NCBI GenBank assembly: GCA_026545765.1
Contig: CM048840.1
Coordinates: 54,560,580-54,624,579 of the forward strand
Direction: 5' to 3'
From: Plantago major
Lineage: Eukaryota; Streptophyta; Magnoliopsida; Lamiales; Plantaginaceae
DNA: 64,000 bases
The notes beneath the pieces are model-generated. The model was not told the DNA's origin. It saw only the letters and a list, made by a program, of their open reading frames with translations, and searched no databases. Below are positions 10,960-24,253 of the stretch, piece after piece (positions within the stretch are counted from its first letter, which is position 1; the number at the start of each line of letters is the position of its first letter). A program made the position numbers and the translations under genes.

Positions 10960-13900
10960 ATATGGATTTCTTATGTTCATCTTGCTTAGAGCTTCACTTA
11001 AATTTGCAGAACTAACTGCTTTAGTAAATATATCCGCAAGTTGATCTTGTCATTTGATGAAATCTATTTCTATTTTCTTCTCTATTAGTTTCTCTCTTAT
11101 GAAGTGACAATCAACTTCAATATGTTTGGTTCTTTCATGAAAAACGGGATTCTTTGTTAGATAGATTGCTGACTGGTTGTCACAAAGCAATTTGACTGTT
11201 TCTACTGCAATGCATAAGTCTTTGAGCAATGCTGTTATCCACATGATTTCACAGTAAGCAAATGCCATTGATCTATACTCAGCTTCTGCTGATGATCTAC
11301 TTACAGTCACTTGTTTCTTTGATTTCCAGCTCACAAGTGATTTTCCTATGAAAACACAATATCCTGAAGTAGATCTCCTTGTTATAGGACAACCTGCATA
11401 GTCAGAATCATTGTAAGCAGTGATTTGGAGATTTTCTTCATTTGAAAGAAAGATTCCCATTCCAATGTCTCCCTTCACATATCTGATCACTCTGAGAACT
11501 CCTTCTAAGTGATTCTTGCAAGGTTTCTCCATAAACTGACTGAAAATCCCAATAGCATAGCTGAGATCTGGTCTAGTGATTCCTAAGTATATCAATTTTC
11601 CTATTAATTTTCTATAAAAAGTGGGATCATTTAATGGTTCTGAGCTGTTAGGAATGAATTTTACATTTTGTTCTACTGGTGTTACAGTAGGTTTACATCC
11701 CAGTAGTCCTGCAATTTCTATTATTTCAGAAGCATATTTCTTCTGTGATAAATGTATGCCATTGTCATTCCTAGCTATTTCTAAACCAAGAAAGTATTTC
11801 AGATTCCCCAAGTCTCTTATTTTGAAGTTCTGTTTCAATTTGTCTTTCACTAGATCAATTTCTTTTTGATTCTTTCCTCCTATGATGATATCATCAACAT
11901 ATACTAATAATGCAATAAAATCATTGTTCTCATTTGTTTGTCTAGTGAAGAGAGAGTAGTCACTCTTAGATTGAACAAAACCAACTGTTTTGAGATAGTT
12001 TGTTAATTTGTAATTCCATTGCCTTGAAGCTTGTTTTAACCCATAAATGGATTTATGCAGTTTACAGACATGGTCATTGATGTTAACTTCCCCCTGAAGT
12101 AAAAGTCCTTGTGGTATTTTCATATATATGTCCTCCTCTAAATCTCCATTTAAGAAAGCATTATGAACATCTAGTTGATTCAATAACCAGTCTTGTTTTG
12201 CTGCAATTGCCAGGAATATTTTTACTGTAGTTAACTTGGCCACAGGACTGAAGGTTTCAGTATAGTCAAGACCATATTGTTGTGTATACCCTTTTACTAC
12301 TAGTCTTGCTTTATGCTTATCAATTTTTCCTTCAGAATTCAATTTGGTTTTGAAAACAAACCTGCAGCCTATGGGCTTCATTCCTGGATTTTTCTTCACT
12401 ATGCTCCAGGTGTTATTTTCTATAAGGGCTTTTAAGTCATCTGAAATTGCATCTCTCCAGTGTTTCTCAGTAATAGCTTCTTCAAAGCTTTCAGGTTCAT
12501 GTGTGAGTGCAAGATTAATAGAGAATTCTTTATATTTTTCAGAGAATTTTTTCATATCCAGGAAATTCTGAAGTTGGATATTTAGTTTTAGTTTTATCCA
12601 TTTGAACTGTATATGACTTAGCTTGGTGATGATAAATGTCAAGTTTAGAAGGTAACTTTCTTGTTCTTGATGTTCTTCTTAGCTGTTCTTGTACATTTTC
12701 AGTTTCAGTATTTTCTATTTCAATTTCTTCATTTTCTGAATTTTCTTCATCTGAGATATCCATGTTCACAGGATTCATTTGTCCAGAATTCATATCATCA
12801 TACACTTGTCTGTCATTTACAGTTCTTGTTTTTTATTGATCTTTATCAATCCAGTCATATTCATCAGTGCTTGGTGCTTGAAACTGAATTTCTTTGTCTG
12901 TAGTTTTCTCATTTTTGTATGGAAATATTGTTTCTATAAAGATTACATTTCTTGAGATGAAAACTACTTTTCTACCTAGATCAAATAATTCATAACCTTT
13001 AATGTTAGGTGCATATCCAATAAAAATGCATTTCTGAGATCTAGAGTCCAATTTTGTTCTTCCCACTGATTCAGTACAGGAAAAACACAAGCATCCAAAT
13101 GTTTTAATTATTGAATAATCAGGTTTCTTGCCATAAAACATCTCATGAGGAGTTTTATTCAATAATACAGCACTAGGTGTTCTATTTATCATATATGCAG
13201 CTGTCAGTACTGCTTCACTCCAAAAATGCTTGGGAAGTTTTGACTGAAATAGCAGTGCTCTTGTTACATTCAACAGGTGTTGATGTTTTCTTTCTACAAC
13301 TCCATTCTGTTGTGGAGTATATGCACAAGTTTTTTGATGTATTATTCCATTCTTGTTCATGATTTCAGGCATATGAAATTCCATATGCCATTATCAGTCC
13401 TTATTGTTTTAATCTTTTTCTGTGTTTGATTTTGAATCATTTCAATGAAATTATTAAGTGTTTCTTTTGTATTAGATTTCAATCTCAGTAAAAAGATCCA
13501 ATTCATTCTACTGTAATCATCTACAATGGTTAAGAAATAGTTGTGATTATTCAAAGAAGCAATAGGATAAGGCCCCCATAAATCACAATGCAGCAGCTCA
13601 AGGATAGAAACTGAGTTTTTATTTCTAATAGGAAAGGGAAGCTTCTTCTGTTTGGCTTGCATACAAACCTCACAGTAAGTAAACTCATTACATGATATTT
13701 CAGGATACAAAGCACTAATAACTGATAATCTACTAGTACTTAGATGCCCTAATCTGAAATGCCAGAGATGAGTCTTTACAGCAGCGGATTCATCCTGGTT
13801 CTTAACACTATTAATGGCTAGTGCCTTAGATAAAGTATTTAAAATTTCAACTTGATAAAGTCCTTTTCTTGCCTCAATCTGCCAAGTCTTTGTCACTGAT

Positions 13901-15402
13901 TCCATCAATGAAGAGCTTGTCTGCAGTATATGACAAAAGTTGTTAATAAACAAGAATGCTATTTCATTTTCTCTACAGACTTTATTAACTGACATCAAGT
14001 TTAGTTTGAAGGTAGGTACACACAGTACTCTCTTTAGTATACAGTTGTCTTTTAGCCTGATATCACCAACATGTGTGATCTGTGCCTTGTTATAGTTGGG
14101 TAAAGAGACAAAAGAGTTTAAAATCTCAACATTATTTGTATACAAGTTTATATCATTAATAATATGATCTGATGCGCCTGAATCAATTATCCAACTATGT
14201 AAAGATCCATTAGTTATTATGTTTGCAGTAATACTCATACCTGCATAGTTGAGCTCAGGAGTTTTCATTCCAGCATAGTTGATTTCAGGTGCATCTTCTT
14301 TCATGGTAGAGCCAGTGGTGTTGTTTGTGTTAGCAGGCTGACCAGAGTTGGCAGCTCCTATTCCTGGATTTTGCTGTGCAAAACTCATGAGTTGATGCAG
14401 TTGTTCATTAGTGAGACTTACAGAATTTTTCTGTGAAATATTTCCATTAAAGTAGTTGGATCTGCCAGCATGACTGTATCTTCCACCTCTTCCTCTAAAA
14501 CCTCCTCTTCCAGTTGTTTCAAATGGTTTCTTAGAGCTGTTCACTGGAAAACCATGAACTTTAAAGCATTTTTCAACTGTATGATTGCTCAGATTTGGAC
14601 AGTTTGGGCAAAAAAGACCCTTCTTGTCCTTTCTTTTATAACCAACATTCATTGCAGAAGATTCAAATGGCATCAAGCCAGTTTCTCTTATCATTTTCTG
14701 AGATTCTTCTTGCAATACCATTGAATAAGCCTTATCTAGAGCTGGTTTTGGATCCATTAACAGGATCTGACCTCTTACCATGTCAAAGGTATCATTGAGA
14801 CCCATTAAGAACTTAAAGATCTTATCAACTTCTCTTATTTTCTCAAATTCTTCCGAGGTTTTACATGCAGTATCTTTGCATGAACCAGGAAGAGGCCTGT
14901 AATCTTCCAGTTCTTCCCACAGCCCTGACAGTTTAGTGAAAAAGTCAGAAACTGAGGTATTGTTTTGCATTGAGGCCATTATCTCCTTTTGGAGCTGATA
15001 TATGCGTACATCATTGGGCTGTGCATATCTCACTTTGAGTTTATGCCATCCCTCTGCAGCAGTTTTGACATAGAACAATGCACTCTTGATTTCAGGTGAA
15101 ACTGAGTGTATCATCCAAGAGAGAATGATAGTGTTACACCTTTTCCAGGCTTCTTTGGAGTCTTCATTAGTTTCTGGCTGAGTTACAGTACCATAGATAA
15201 AGCCTAGCTTGTTCCTGATGCTGAGAGACATTAGAAAAGCCCTTGACCAAGTGTGATAGTTGGTTTTAGTGAGCAAAGGTGTGATAGCACCTGAGATGGA
15301 GTTATCAGAGTGGTGCAGGAAGAGAGGACTGTTTGAGTTTTCATGCTCAGGTATGGTGGGAGCAGTGGTGGAGCCAGTGTTGGTGGAAATAGGATCAGCC
15401 AT
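10960..15402 (-). pseudogene. Copia element C2: gag-pol polyprotein, four lesions
   Basis: The polyprotein starts at ATG 15402. Order: gag with retrotran_gag/UBN2-type core (LTKTNYHTWSRA near residue 45), zinc knuckle CPNCPNLSNHTVEKC, protease SWIIDSGASDHI, GAG-pre LWHFRLGHLS, integrase (HCDLWGPYP, DDYSR, TDNG), RT (YVDDIIIGG near 11900) and RNase H (SSAEAEYRSMA near 11280). Lesions: a frameshift in integrase near 13370, a TAA stop at 12833-12835, a frameshift near 12565, and a TGA near 11050, after which DQLADIFTK is still readable to about 10960. Few lesions and similar LTRs suggest a young copy. Replication would need a helper. Confidence 0.93.
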
Positions 15403-15473
15403 TGTTCAGGTGAAGAGAAAAGAGAGAAAGTGCAAAGGTGTTTGAGTGAAAAAAAGGGAGGGACTATTTAAGA

Positions 15474-15487
15474 TGGCTCTAGTGCCA
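15474..15487 (-). promoter_or_regulatory. Copia element C2: degenerate primer binding site
   Basis: Directly after the LTR end the minus strand reads TGGCACTAGAGCCA. It shares TGG.A..AGAGC with the initiator tRNA-Met site TGGTATCAGAGC but differs at about three positions. Position and partial match support a PBS. Confidence 0.65.
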
Positions 15488-16032
15488 TGTTAGAAAGTAA
15501 AAAATGCAGATAAAGGGAAGGAATACTCGGATATATTGCACTGAATCAAGATGTTACAGAGAAGGCCTATTTATAGCCGGAATTTACAAACAAAACGTAA
15601 AAACTTGTTGGACAAAAATAATGCTTAAATCACTAAAATTGTACAAAATTGGTACACATCAAGCTTGCATGCTGTACTAGCTTTGATTTTCCGTCGTTGA
15701 TTAAGAGATGAATGGCCAGGATCGAAAAGTCCCAATTGTACTCGCCTGAAACCTAGTTTCAAAGATTTGTCGGTTTCTTCAAGGTTGAAGACGAACTACG
15801 AGTTGGTTGAAGAAACGCAAGATCGTGTGGCGACTTTCTCTTTCTCTCAACATAAATAACTTTACGTTTTTCACTTTGATCTCTCCGTAACTTTGCTTTA
15901 TTCGATTCAGTCTTGTATTCCTTCGCGCCTTTCCAAGTTAGTCCCTGATCTTTCGAATTCTTTGCAATTAACTCCTGTTAAATTGCACATTGAGTTCCTG
16001 TATTTTTCCTTTTTCTCTCTAAATTTTCAATA
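15488..16032 (-). repeat. Copia element C2: 5' LTR (545 bp)
   Basis: Direct repeat of 10400-10941. Position next to the PBS and upstream of the gag ATG (15402) makes it the 5' LTR. The 5' end in element orientation is TATTGAAAATTTAG, preceded by the TTTAC target duplication at 16033-16037 and then by the right arm of the split MITE. Confidence 0.9.
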
Positions 16033-16629
16033 TTTACTATTATAGTTTGGGAGTAATTAACGGTCAAAGTCGGAGACAGTTGATTGCAGAATAATAAAAT
16101 GGAAAGTTTTATAAAAAACGGAGGGAGTAAGATCTTTGTTAAAGCTGAGCATGTGCGTTTTTCGACTCATGAATATGATAAATGCCATCATTTGCAGCCA
16201 TACACAATGTACTGTCATGTGTACACTTTTCCCGCCTTTATCCATCTGTTAGCCTTTTGGTTCACATACTTCAATTTAGTCATTTCATGCTATGCAAATT
16301 GTATATGGAGCTAGAACGATGATTGTACTCTAAAGAGGTTTTTTTTTGTTTTTTTTTTTTTTTTTTAAGGTGTGTTGGAAAAAGGCCAAGTAAATGGGTC
16401 ATTATTATGTCTAACGAGAAGACAAGGTACTCTTATACTTACTCCCTACGCCTCGGAGAAGTTCATAAATTAAGTTGATACGTAGTTTTAGATGAAAAAT
16501 TAAAAGTAATGAATAATGATAATATCTCAAAAAGGTGAAGAAAAAAAGTACTTTTAGTGGCAAAATATGTAATTTGTTAATAAATTGAGATTGTTTATAG
16601 TTTGTTAGAGGTTGGGTAGCCTTTTTTTA

Positions 16630-16870
16630 GTATTTCGTCTCGTCTCACGTTATTTCATTTTTGATTTTTACTATTAACTGCTTTTAACTTTTAAACGGTA
16701 AATGTAAAATGTTCAATTAAATTATATTATGATACTTTAAGGACTAAAGTTTCATAATATAATTTAATTGAATATTTTACATTTGCGATTTAAGATTAAT
16801 TTGTAGCTAAAGTTGGACACTGTTGACTGGAAAAAGTTAAAGTGGATAATATGGAACGGGACGGGGGAAG
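16630..16870. mobile_element. Stowaway-type MITE, left end decayed
   Basis: The right end reads GGGACGGGGGAAG followed by TA. The left end, after TA, has a decayed CGTCTCGTCTC version. The arms share AAATGTAAAATGTTCAATTA and its complement and fold back over most of the 241 bp. Confidence 0.75.
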
Positions 16871-17030
16871 TAATACATAAAAAAAATTTGGGACGTGTAA
16901 AAATGGCAAACGTTGGGATACTATTTCTTATGCAAGTACTGCTCAAAAGAGCAGGTTTGGGAGGAGAGTACCTATCGTGTTATGTATTGCTCTCTTGCTA
17001 CCCTCTTATTATAAATAATATAGGGGCATG

Positions 17031-17870
17031 TTAAACGCAGAACACTTTTTTATATATTGCAAAAGGCCCTTCAACTGATAAAAATATTGAATTAGTCTCA
17101 TTTTCCGAAAAAAAACTCAAATTATTACATCTTCGAAAATATATAAACATATATACACTACGGTATCATAACACAACAAAAATCAATATCGTACAATCAT
17201 TAGCCATACTATATCGATAATGACAAATATAAAAATGTTTTTATTATTTTAATTTGGTAGTTGTAGTTGTTAATTATTACTCAATTATATTAGTATATTT
17301 AAATTGATTTAAAAAAAATCAAAAATAACAAAAAGAAACGCAAAAATAGTTAAAAATGACAAAAACCGACCACACGAGTCGTCTCTCAGTTTGAAGGCAT
17401 CAGAACCATGTTCGTCACTCAAAGCCGACTACCGTCACCTCCAAGTCGACCAGAGCGTGTCCTCAAATTTCAAAGTCGATCGAACTTTTCCGTCACTTGA
17501 GGTCGACCGAGCTCCGACATCGGAGCCAAGCTCGATCGAGTCGCCAGATCTGGCGATCCGATCGGAGCTTCTCCAGATCGGAGCATCCCCGATCTGGTCA
17601 AGTTTGCTCCGGCAAACTCCAAATCGGAGATGCTCCAGTCACCGGCGACGATTCGTCATGTTATTCGTGTTTTCTTTTTAAGTTTTTTTGATTTATTCAT
17701 TCGGATGATAAAATTAATTCGAATAAACTTGTTTGATGTTTTGTAGGTAAAATAGTAATTTTTTCAAATTATTGAACTATTTTGTAAATTATAATAATAG
17801 TGGTATTATATCTAATATGTAAAAATTTGTTCTGCGTTTAGTAAAAAGTGTTTTGTGTTTAATAATAAAT
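17031..17870. mobile_element. Possible non-autonomous TIR element carrying a GC-rich insert
   Basis: The left edge reads TTAAACGCAGAACACTTTTT. Near the right edge the complement of TTAAACACAAAACACTTTTT is followed inward by a second inverted AAACGCAGAAC. Between them AT-rich flanks enclose about 290 GC-rich bases (17391-17681) with repeated TCGACC and GATCGGAG motifs and an open frame of 96 codons of unknown meaning. A Pack-MULE-like captured segment is one explanation, but no clear target duplication is seen. Confidence 0.35.
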
Positions 17871-18682
17871 CTCATAGATGTGTTTCACAACTTTTTTTTC
17901 TCGAGTCTAGTTATCTTGGAGGCCATGTTGGGCATGAACCAAATACTACGTAATTTATAAGTGTGTAAAATGAACATTTCATAAAGACAGTTTCTATAAA
18001 AGCCATTAAACGAAGTGTTAGTAAGTTTGAGAATAATCTCTCTACACGTCACTCATAATTTGGTCATAATCTTTAATTTGTACTCGCTTAATCCTAAACA
18101 AAATTTCATACAATTATTTTTTTAGCTGCCCTACAAAACTTCATACATTATTAAAAATAAATTGTCCACACACAACAAATAAATAAACAATGATACATTT
18201 ACACACAAATTTTACTTTTGCCACTAAAATTATATTTTTTTGCAACATACTATCATTTTTCACAAAATTTTCACTTAAATCTACGCACTAACCTAATATA
18301 TGAAGTTTTTGAAGCAGATGAGTAGGAATTGATTGTGGGCATTCGATGCCAATGCGGATTTGAAGGAGCACGCGGTGTACAACCAAATGGACAATCGAAT
18401 AAGTAAGCTGTAACCTGAAATGTTGATGAATGTTGTAAGAAATCATGTAAAATGAGATCAATACATAGTGACCCGAATGCATCAAAATAAGGAAAAATGA
18501 CCAGAGACCTTATTTGGCATGTGGGCTCATGTCAAGTAGACAAAATATAGTTCCAATCTTTGATCAGTATCTATTTTGTACTATATTTTTCAAAGTTTAG
18601 GAGTGTATTGTGTCTCCTTCCTTAACAGGTATGGTAGCCACAATTCCAGTCCTCTAGATACTAGAATTTTAAATACTATAAT

Positions 18683-20149
18683 TCACTCGAGGTGGGGAGA
18701 GAAAACTCTGAAGACTTCCTGGTATACAGGCTTTTTGAAATCCACTGCCTGCAAAAGAAAAAAGAAATTTGGAATTATATTATGTTTTTCTCATTGTGAT
18801 AATTTTTCAATATCAGAAATTTAACCCACAAGGTCCGCTATTTGTTGTGGTGACATCCATGACCATTGTCCGAACTCGGCTTTCTCAATCCCATCACCCA
18901 ACAAATTGATCTCTTCATCATTGCCACTAAATTTAAATAGGAACCTGAGATATTACAGAGTACAAGTTTCAGAGACAAAAGAGGGCTTTATATCATGTGC
19001 AGGTCACCGACCATTCAAAACGAAACAAATAAAGCAGACCAATTTGCAGCAACCAGGGCTACGTAATTCGCAAATCATCATACGTCTGATACGAGTTCAT
19101 GATATAGATATGCAATAGATACTTAATGGGAAATTCGGCTAGGCTCACACAGAATATGAGTACATTATAGAGATATACTTAATGGGAGAATTTGGCTATG
19201 CTACACGAAATCACCAGTCATAATGTAACAACCCAGACTTAAATTATGAATTAAGGCGGTTAGGAGGAATATAGTAGAGTTCATGGTGAATTAATTCTGG
19301 TATAGTTCAAGCAAATCATTTGGCCCATGTCATTTGAATTCAAGCCATAGCAACTACGCTATTTAGTAAATAAATACCTAAAATGTAATCATTTGCCCCC
19401 TCAACTCAAATATAACCATGTACCATCAACATCAGTCGTACTGCCCAAAGAGGGAGGAGAAAGGAAAATAATAGAAATTGACCAAGAGATTTGGAATGTA
19501 TAATGGATATAGATTTGAGAGACAGCATGTGACGGAAAGCACCAGAGATAAATGCAGCCCACTAATAGACCATGCAGTTAATATTTATTATGCTGGCCAC
19601 TAGCCAGCACCACAATAGACATAGATAGGAACTGCATAACCCAAGTGAGTTTTTGAACTATGCAATCCAAATCCAATTGAGTTCACAAACAAGCAAAGAG
19701 AAGAGAAAGTAAATTAGCTTCAGAAAGCCCAGTTAATGTAATTTGGTTTCAGAGGTCTAGATAAAGTAATTGGTTTCTGAAAGACTCAGTATAAAGTTCC
19801 ATTTTGTGAATGATTAACGTACTTAATAAAAGATGCCAAGGTTTACAAGATGGAAGACATTAACTGAAAATTTGGATGTTTTAACTTTAAAAATTTGTCA
19901 TATGAATTGAAACAACATATGAATAATATGATTGACGCTTTTTTTAATGGCTGCAATACAAATTAATATATGAAAATGAAGATTTTAAGTAACTATTTCA
20001 AAATGCTCTCGCTCTAACTTTCTCTCTCTAAATTTTTATTAGAAAGTTACTTCCTCTGGCGGGAGAATGTGCCTCTTGAATTGTTTGAAAATACACACGC
20101 ACATACATACATAAGTAACTTAAAGTTGAAATAAGCTTTAAATAACTAA

Positions 20150-20207
<58 letters not shown>

Positions 20208-23200
20208 TATTTTAAAAGAGAACTACCCAAAGGTAATCGTTACACCAATCAATTTAATTTTGATCAATTGAATTAATTTTGACTCCAAATTTCACCTATA
20301 AAAATAAAGCTAACAAGGAAAAGAAAAAAAAGAAGGGAGTTGTACATCATCTCCCACTACTCCCACCTATTATAATCAACAAAATTTATATTTTTATTAA
20401 TTACTCATATAACATATATTATGATTAAATTTTTAATTAACTAAGTATAAGTTTAAATATATATTATAATGTTTATGTCATGCATATTTATATATACACA
20501 CACACACACTTCAGTATTTCGGTCATCCCGCTCCTGCTATCCCAGATTTTTTTGGCCGACCGCTAAATGTAGCAGTCCGGAATTGATAAAACTAAAAAAA
20601 GTCAACGAAAAATGAAATGGGAAGCTTGTTCTAAAGGGAGGGAGTATGCAAATAAGTTTCAATCTAGTTCTCCTGTCTCAGAACATATTATTTCATTGCA
20701 TCTTTCTCCTGTCATTTTGCTTATGTCATGAATATATCACTCGATGGAATATGATTACAGTAATAATCTAAGACATCATTAGTGAAGTATTCATGTGGGT
20801 CATTTTAACAAAAGGTGAGGAGCTCTTGGCTGTAATGAAATATCTTGGACATGCCCATGTTTTCTTTCGCAGTCTTCATGATGGTGGCTGGATTAGAAGA
20901 CAGCATTACAATTCCTAAATTGCCTTACCAGTGTGTATGCATGTGCAATTCGGTTTTTAGTAACATTTAGTTTTGGAAATTAATCCTTATAAAATCCTAG
21001 AATGGCGATTGAATATTTAACTGCTAACACGGAGATGAAAAGCTGAAAGTATGACTAGAAGGTATATTCAAGCTGTTGTTGAGGGTTGGATTAACAGTGA
21101 AATTGGGTCGTAGTTACTAGTTAGAAGTGACTCCGTTCTGCTATACTCACCAAATCAGAGTTTCATCAAGTTGATGTTTCACAACAGGACTTGCTCTAGT
21201 CCAAATGTTCGAACCAATGGAAGGTTTAAACTTGCAACTATTGGTGCAACATGATAAAAGATTTCAAAGAAATGGGGAACAAAAGGGCTAACCACTTTTG
21301 TGCTTGACCTTTCCAATCTGAACCCCATTGATGCTTTAGTTTTTCCCTCACCTGTGGCGGGAAATCATATGTCAACCAATATGGCACCTGCACAAGATCT
21401 TCTGTTAGAAAAAGGGTAAGTTTAAGTATTCAATATAAACTAGTGTCATTAATCCCAGAAACTGGGCCATAGTGGCCTATATAAATGAGATGGTGGGTTA
21501 GCAGTAGCAGGATGACCGCTATTTTAAAAATATATACAAATCCAAAATAATTGCAATTTGTATGTTGATATTTTTAAGTTTAGCAGGGGTATCTTTGTAA
21601 TTTGGCCCTTAAAAACTCCAAATATATATCTGTACTAGGCTATCACTGTCGTCATCTCCACCATGGCATCACGTCCACCCAACATGTAATGGCCAAAAAA
21701 CTAATTGAATGAAATAAACATCTTCATTTGGAGAAAATTAAGAAATATGTCAAAAGCTCAGAACACCAGTCTAAAACAGCCATAAACAACAACCAACTGA
21801 AATGAACTAAAGACTTCATAATGAAACGAAAATGAGTCTTTCACAAAATAATAGAAAAGAACACCCCCCATATCGCTGGCTAATCCCATACTGCACCACG
21901 AATCTCGGATGATGTGCAATAAACAACACTCTTTGCACATCTAAAATAACATAATAGCATTTTCACAAATGAACCCAAAAATTCCCTATTATTTTCTTTC
22001 TTGACTGATACATATAAGTAAACTAAACGTAATTTTAGTTTTATAGTCAAATTAAAAACACCTTCCTGCATGCAATATTTCATTATGAATTTAAAGAAAA
22101 AGAAAGATTAACATCAATTGAGTTTCTCAAATGCCACTTAGTGCAGGCAAAAAAAAATTCTGGACATGTGCCTAAGAAAGGATATTGAGTATTTCTTGTG
22201 CATTTTGAAAATAATTGACCAGGAATTCTTTTGTTAAAAGTCTAGAACGAAATCACCCAAAAATATCTTTATGTAATTCTAGCTTTAACACATTGGCACC
22301 TCAGATATTAAATGTGATTGGACATTCTAAACATACTAAATTTTCAGTCAGATTCACTACTTTGATGGAATCAACAAACATCTAAGTAGTAGTAGTTTGC
22401 AACTCTTGAAATAAATTCCATAAAAAAAGGAGTTCCTTTTTTAACACATCTATCCATAACGAAAGCGATCTTCAAGTAGATTAGACAAATGACATATAGC
22501 ATTAACTACTAGACATATGAACAATCACAAATACCAGTATTACAACTCATTAAACTGCCATTCTTTCATTAAATATGTTTAACATCAAATACGGGGTTCT
22601 CTTACCTCAAATTTTCAAGTTTATTAAACGTATTAGAAATTCAACACTCCCGTGAAATACAAAAACTGAAAAACATGTAGTAAACGGTCTAATGGTCAGC
22701 CACACCTTAATCATTATGAATAACCACACCAGCACGGACCCCAGTTACACCACTATCCACCCAATTGTTAGGCGCATTCTCCTAATCTGCACATACATCT
22801 TAAATAATACTCCCTCCGTCCCGCTAGAAAATGCCATTTTCCCTTTTATAGACGTCTTACTAATATAGCCACTTTCCTAAAATAGCAAAAAAGTCAACAC
22901 CACTCATCACTATCGTTCTTACTTTATTCTATATCTCTCATGTTCTTTATCATTTATCTCTCCTATCACACATACTTTCACCATTCTTTATTATTTCTCT
23001 CACCTACAATAAACAATAAACTGATAGCTTTCTTAAAAACAACGTCGAAAAGAAAGTGGTCTAACGAATCGGGACGCAGGGTGTAAGAATAGCCACCCCA
23101 CCCAAGTGTTAAGAAAATTCCGCTAATTAACTAATTTTAGCCCGTCTAACTGTAAATGTGTAGTGCAAATTCTTCTTCCCCTGCAACTCAACAAACAATG

Positions 23201-23999
23201 CAGCTATGCTACCTTGACCAGCGGCCTGTGTTTAATTTCTAAGCCTATTTTGGACAAATAAGAAAACTACATACATTTATCGAACAATACCTCAGCAAGA
23301 ATATCAGCTGAAGTAACTCCAGTTTCTTCTCTTAGTTCTCTAACAGCAGCAGCTCGAGGATCCTCATTTTCATCAACTCCGCCCTGTAAACACATAAATT
23401 TTAACCACTGACACAAACTCAATGAAAAATTGAGTTGCTTAGTTTTATTTTCCATACTAAAGATGAATTCGATTACACTTACACATTAGAGATAGAAGAA
23501 AGCATTGAATGTATCAAGTTTTCGTTAACCTATCGGTTTATAATTATAAAAGGAATACTAATTGTCGACAAACAACCTGATTCCTAATGCACTGGAAAAG
23601 GAAAAAAAGAAAATAGAAAAACGGAAACAGAATTGGATTGAAAAACCTAATCCCCAAACTAATAACACTGTATCTAACCTGAGGCATTTGCCAGGAATCT
23701 GGGACATCAAGTCTGGAAGCTGCAAAAATCTAAAAAAGCGATAACAAGGAAATGAGTTCGATAATAAACGGAATAAGATGATGATCAATTTTGATATGAA
23801 AAAGAAATATAAGAACCTTTTTTGAGTGGTTGATAAGACAAATTCCCACATTTGGCCTGTAACTTTGAGGTGGGGTGTCCATGGATGATGAGAGCAAAGC
23901 TTTGCAGTGGCGTTTCTGTAAATAGGCGGCAGTACTTTGTAGACGGTGTTGCAAAGGCATAGGAGGATTAGGGAGAGATCGGCATAAGAAGAATGCCAT
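18683..23999 (-). CDS. Nudix hydrolase, NUDX26/27-like (chloroplast diadenosine tetraphosphate hydrolase type)
   Basis: Six exons on the minus strand: 23817-23999, 23679-23729, 23291-23383, 21293-21387, 18830-18944, 18683-18748. All have GT-AG borders and the phases agree, giving 200 residues. Exon 1 holds a Ser/Arg/Leu-rich, transit-peptide-like N-terminus and YRPNVGICL. Exon 2 ends DSWQMPQ. Exon 3 is the Nudix box GX5EX7REXXEEXG ([10 protein letters not shown]...RELREETGV), which binds metal and hydrolyses the diphosphate bond. Exon 4 has YWLTYDFPP and exon 5 INLLGDG, typical of plant Ap4A hydrolases. Plant NUDX26/27 act in plastids; plastid location here is inferred. An upstream in-frame ATG (24017) would add six residues. 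Introns 3 and 4 are long and hold MITEs and simple repeats. Confidence 0.93.
20154..20206. repeat. (TA)n microsatellite in Nudix intron 4
   Basis: About 26 uninterrupted TA dinucleotides within the intron between exons 4 and 5. It adjoins the truncated end of a dispersed hairpin repeat. Likely length-polymorphic. Confidence 0.97.
20205..20492 (-). repeat. Dispersed hairpin repeat, copy 1 (truncated)
   Basis: The reverse complement matches 26311-26667 and 42981-43329. It keeps the ACTACCC...GGTAGTT hairpin end next to the (TA)n tract. The other end, with the CACGTG hairpin, is lost where a (CA)n tract begins near 20497. Confidence 0.8.
22810..23083. mobile_element. Stowaway-type MITE in Nudix intron 3
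   Basis: Starts CTCCCTCCGTCCCG after TA (22808-22809) and ends CGGGACGCAGGGTG before TA (23084-23085). The interior is AT-rich and non-coding. It lies between exons 3 and 4, so it is transcribed within the pre-mRNA. Confidence 0.88.
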
Positions 24000-24253
24000 T
24001 TCAGGTTTTAGAAACAACCATCCTCAAATTCAAGTTTCCTTTTCGGATGAAGTCGTTAGTATTTAACACGGGCAGACGGACTCCAATGAAGTTGATAGTA
24101 TTTAATAAAAAAGTAAATTAATGTGGCTAACATTATTATTATTATTATCGATGGGCAGCCTCCGATGAAATTGTTAATCTTTAACAAAAAAGTAAATTAA
24201 TGTCGATTTGAACCATATTAATAATCAAGTAATACTTAACCACTACACTAGGA

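Larger units (their letters stand above)
10234..16127. mobile_element. Stowaway-type MITE split by a copia insertion
   Basis: The left arm (10234-10399) begins CTACCTCCGTTTTTTGTAAA. The right arm (16038-16127) ends with the complement, ...ACGGAGGGAG, flanked by TA. The arms are complementary over most of their length, including an ATAATGAAAATTTA-type core. They are separated only by the 5.6-kb copia element and its TTTAC duplication, which shows the MITE was there first. Confidence 0.88.
16130..18682. other. Intergenic stretch: MITEs, a GC-rich TIR-flanked insert, and Nudix 3' flank
   Basis: No gene is supportable in 16130-18300. Contents: an interrupted T tract near 16340-16368, one half of a Stowaway-like end near 16440, a full MITE (16630-16870), a TIR-flanked GC-rich insert (17031-17870), and AT-rich sequence. 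About 18300-18682 is likely the 3' UTR of the Nudix gene. Confidence 0.5.
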
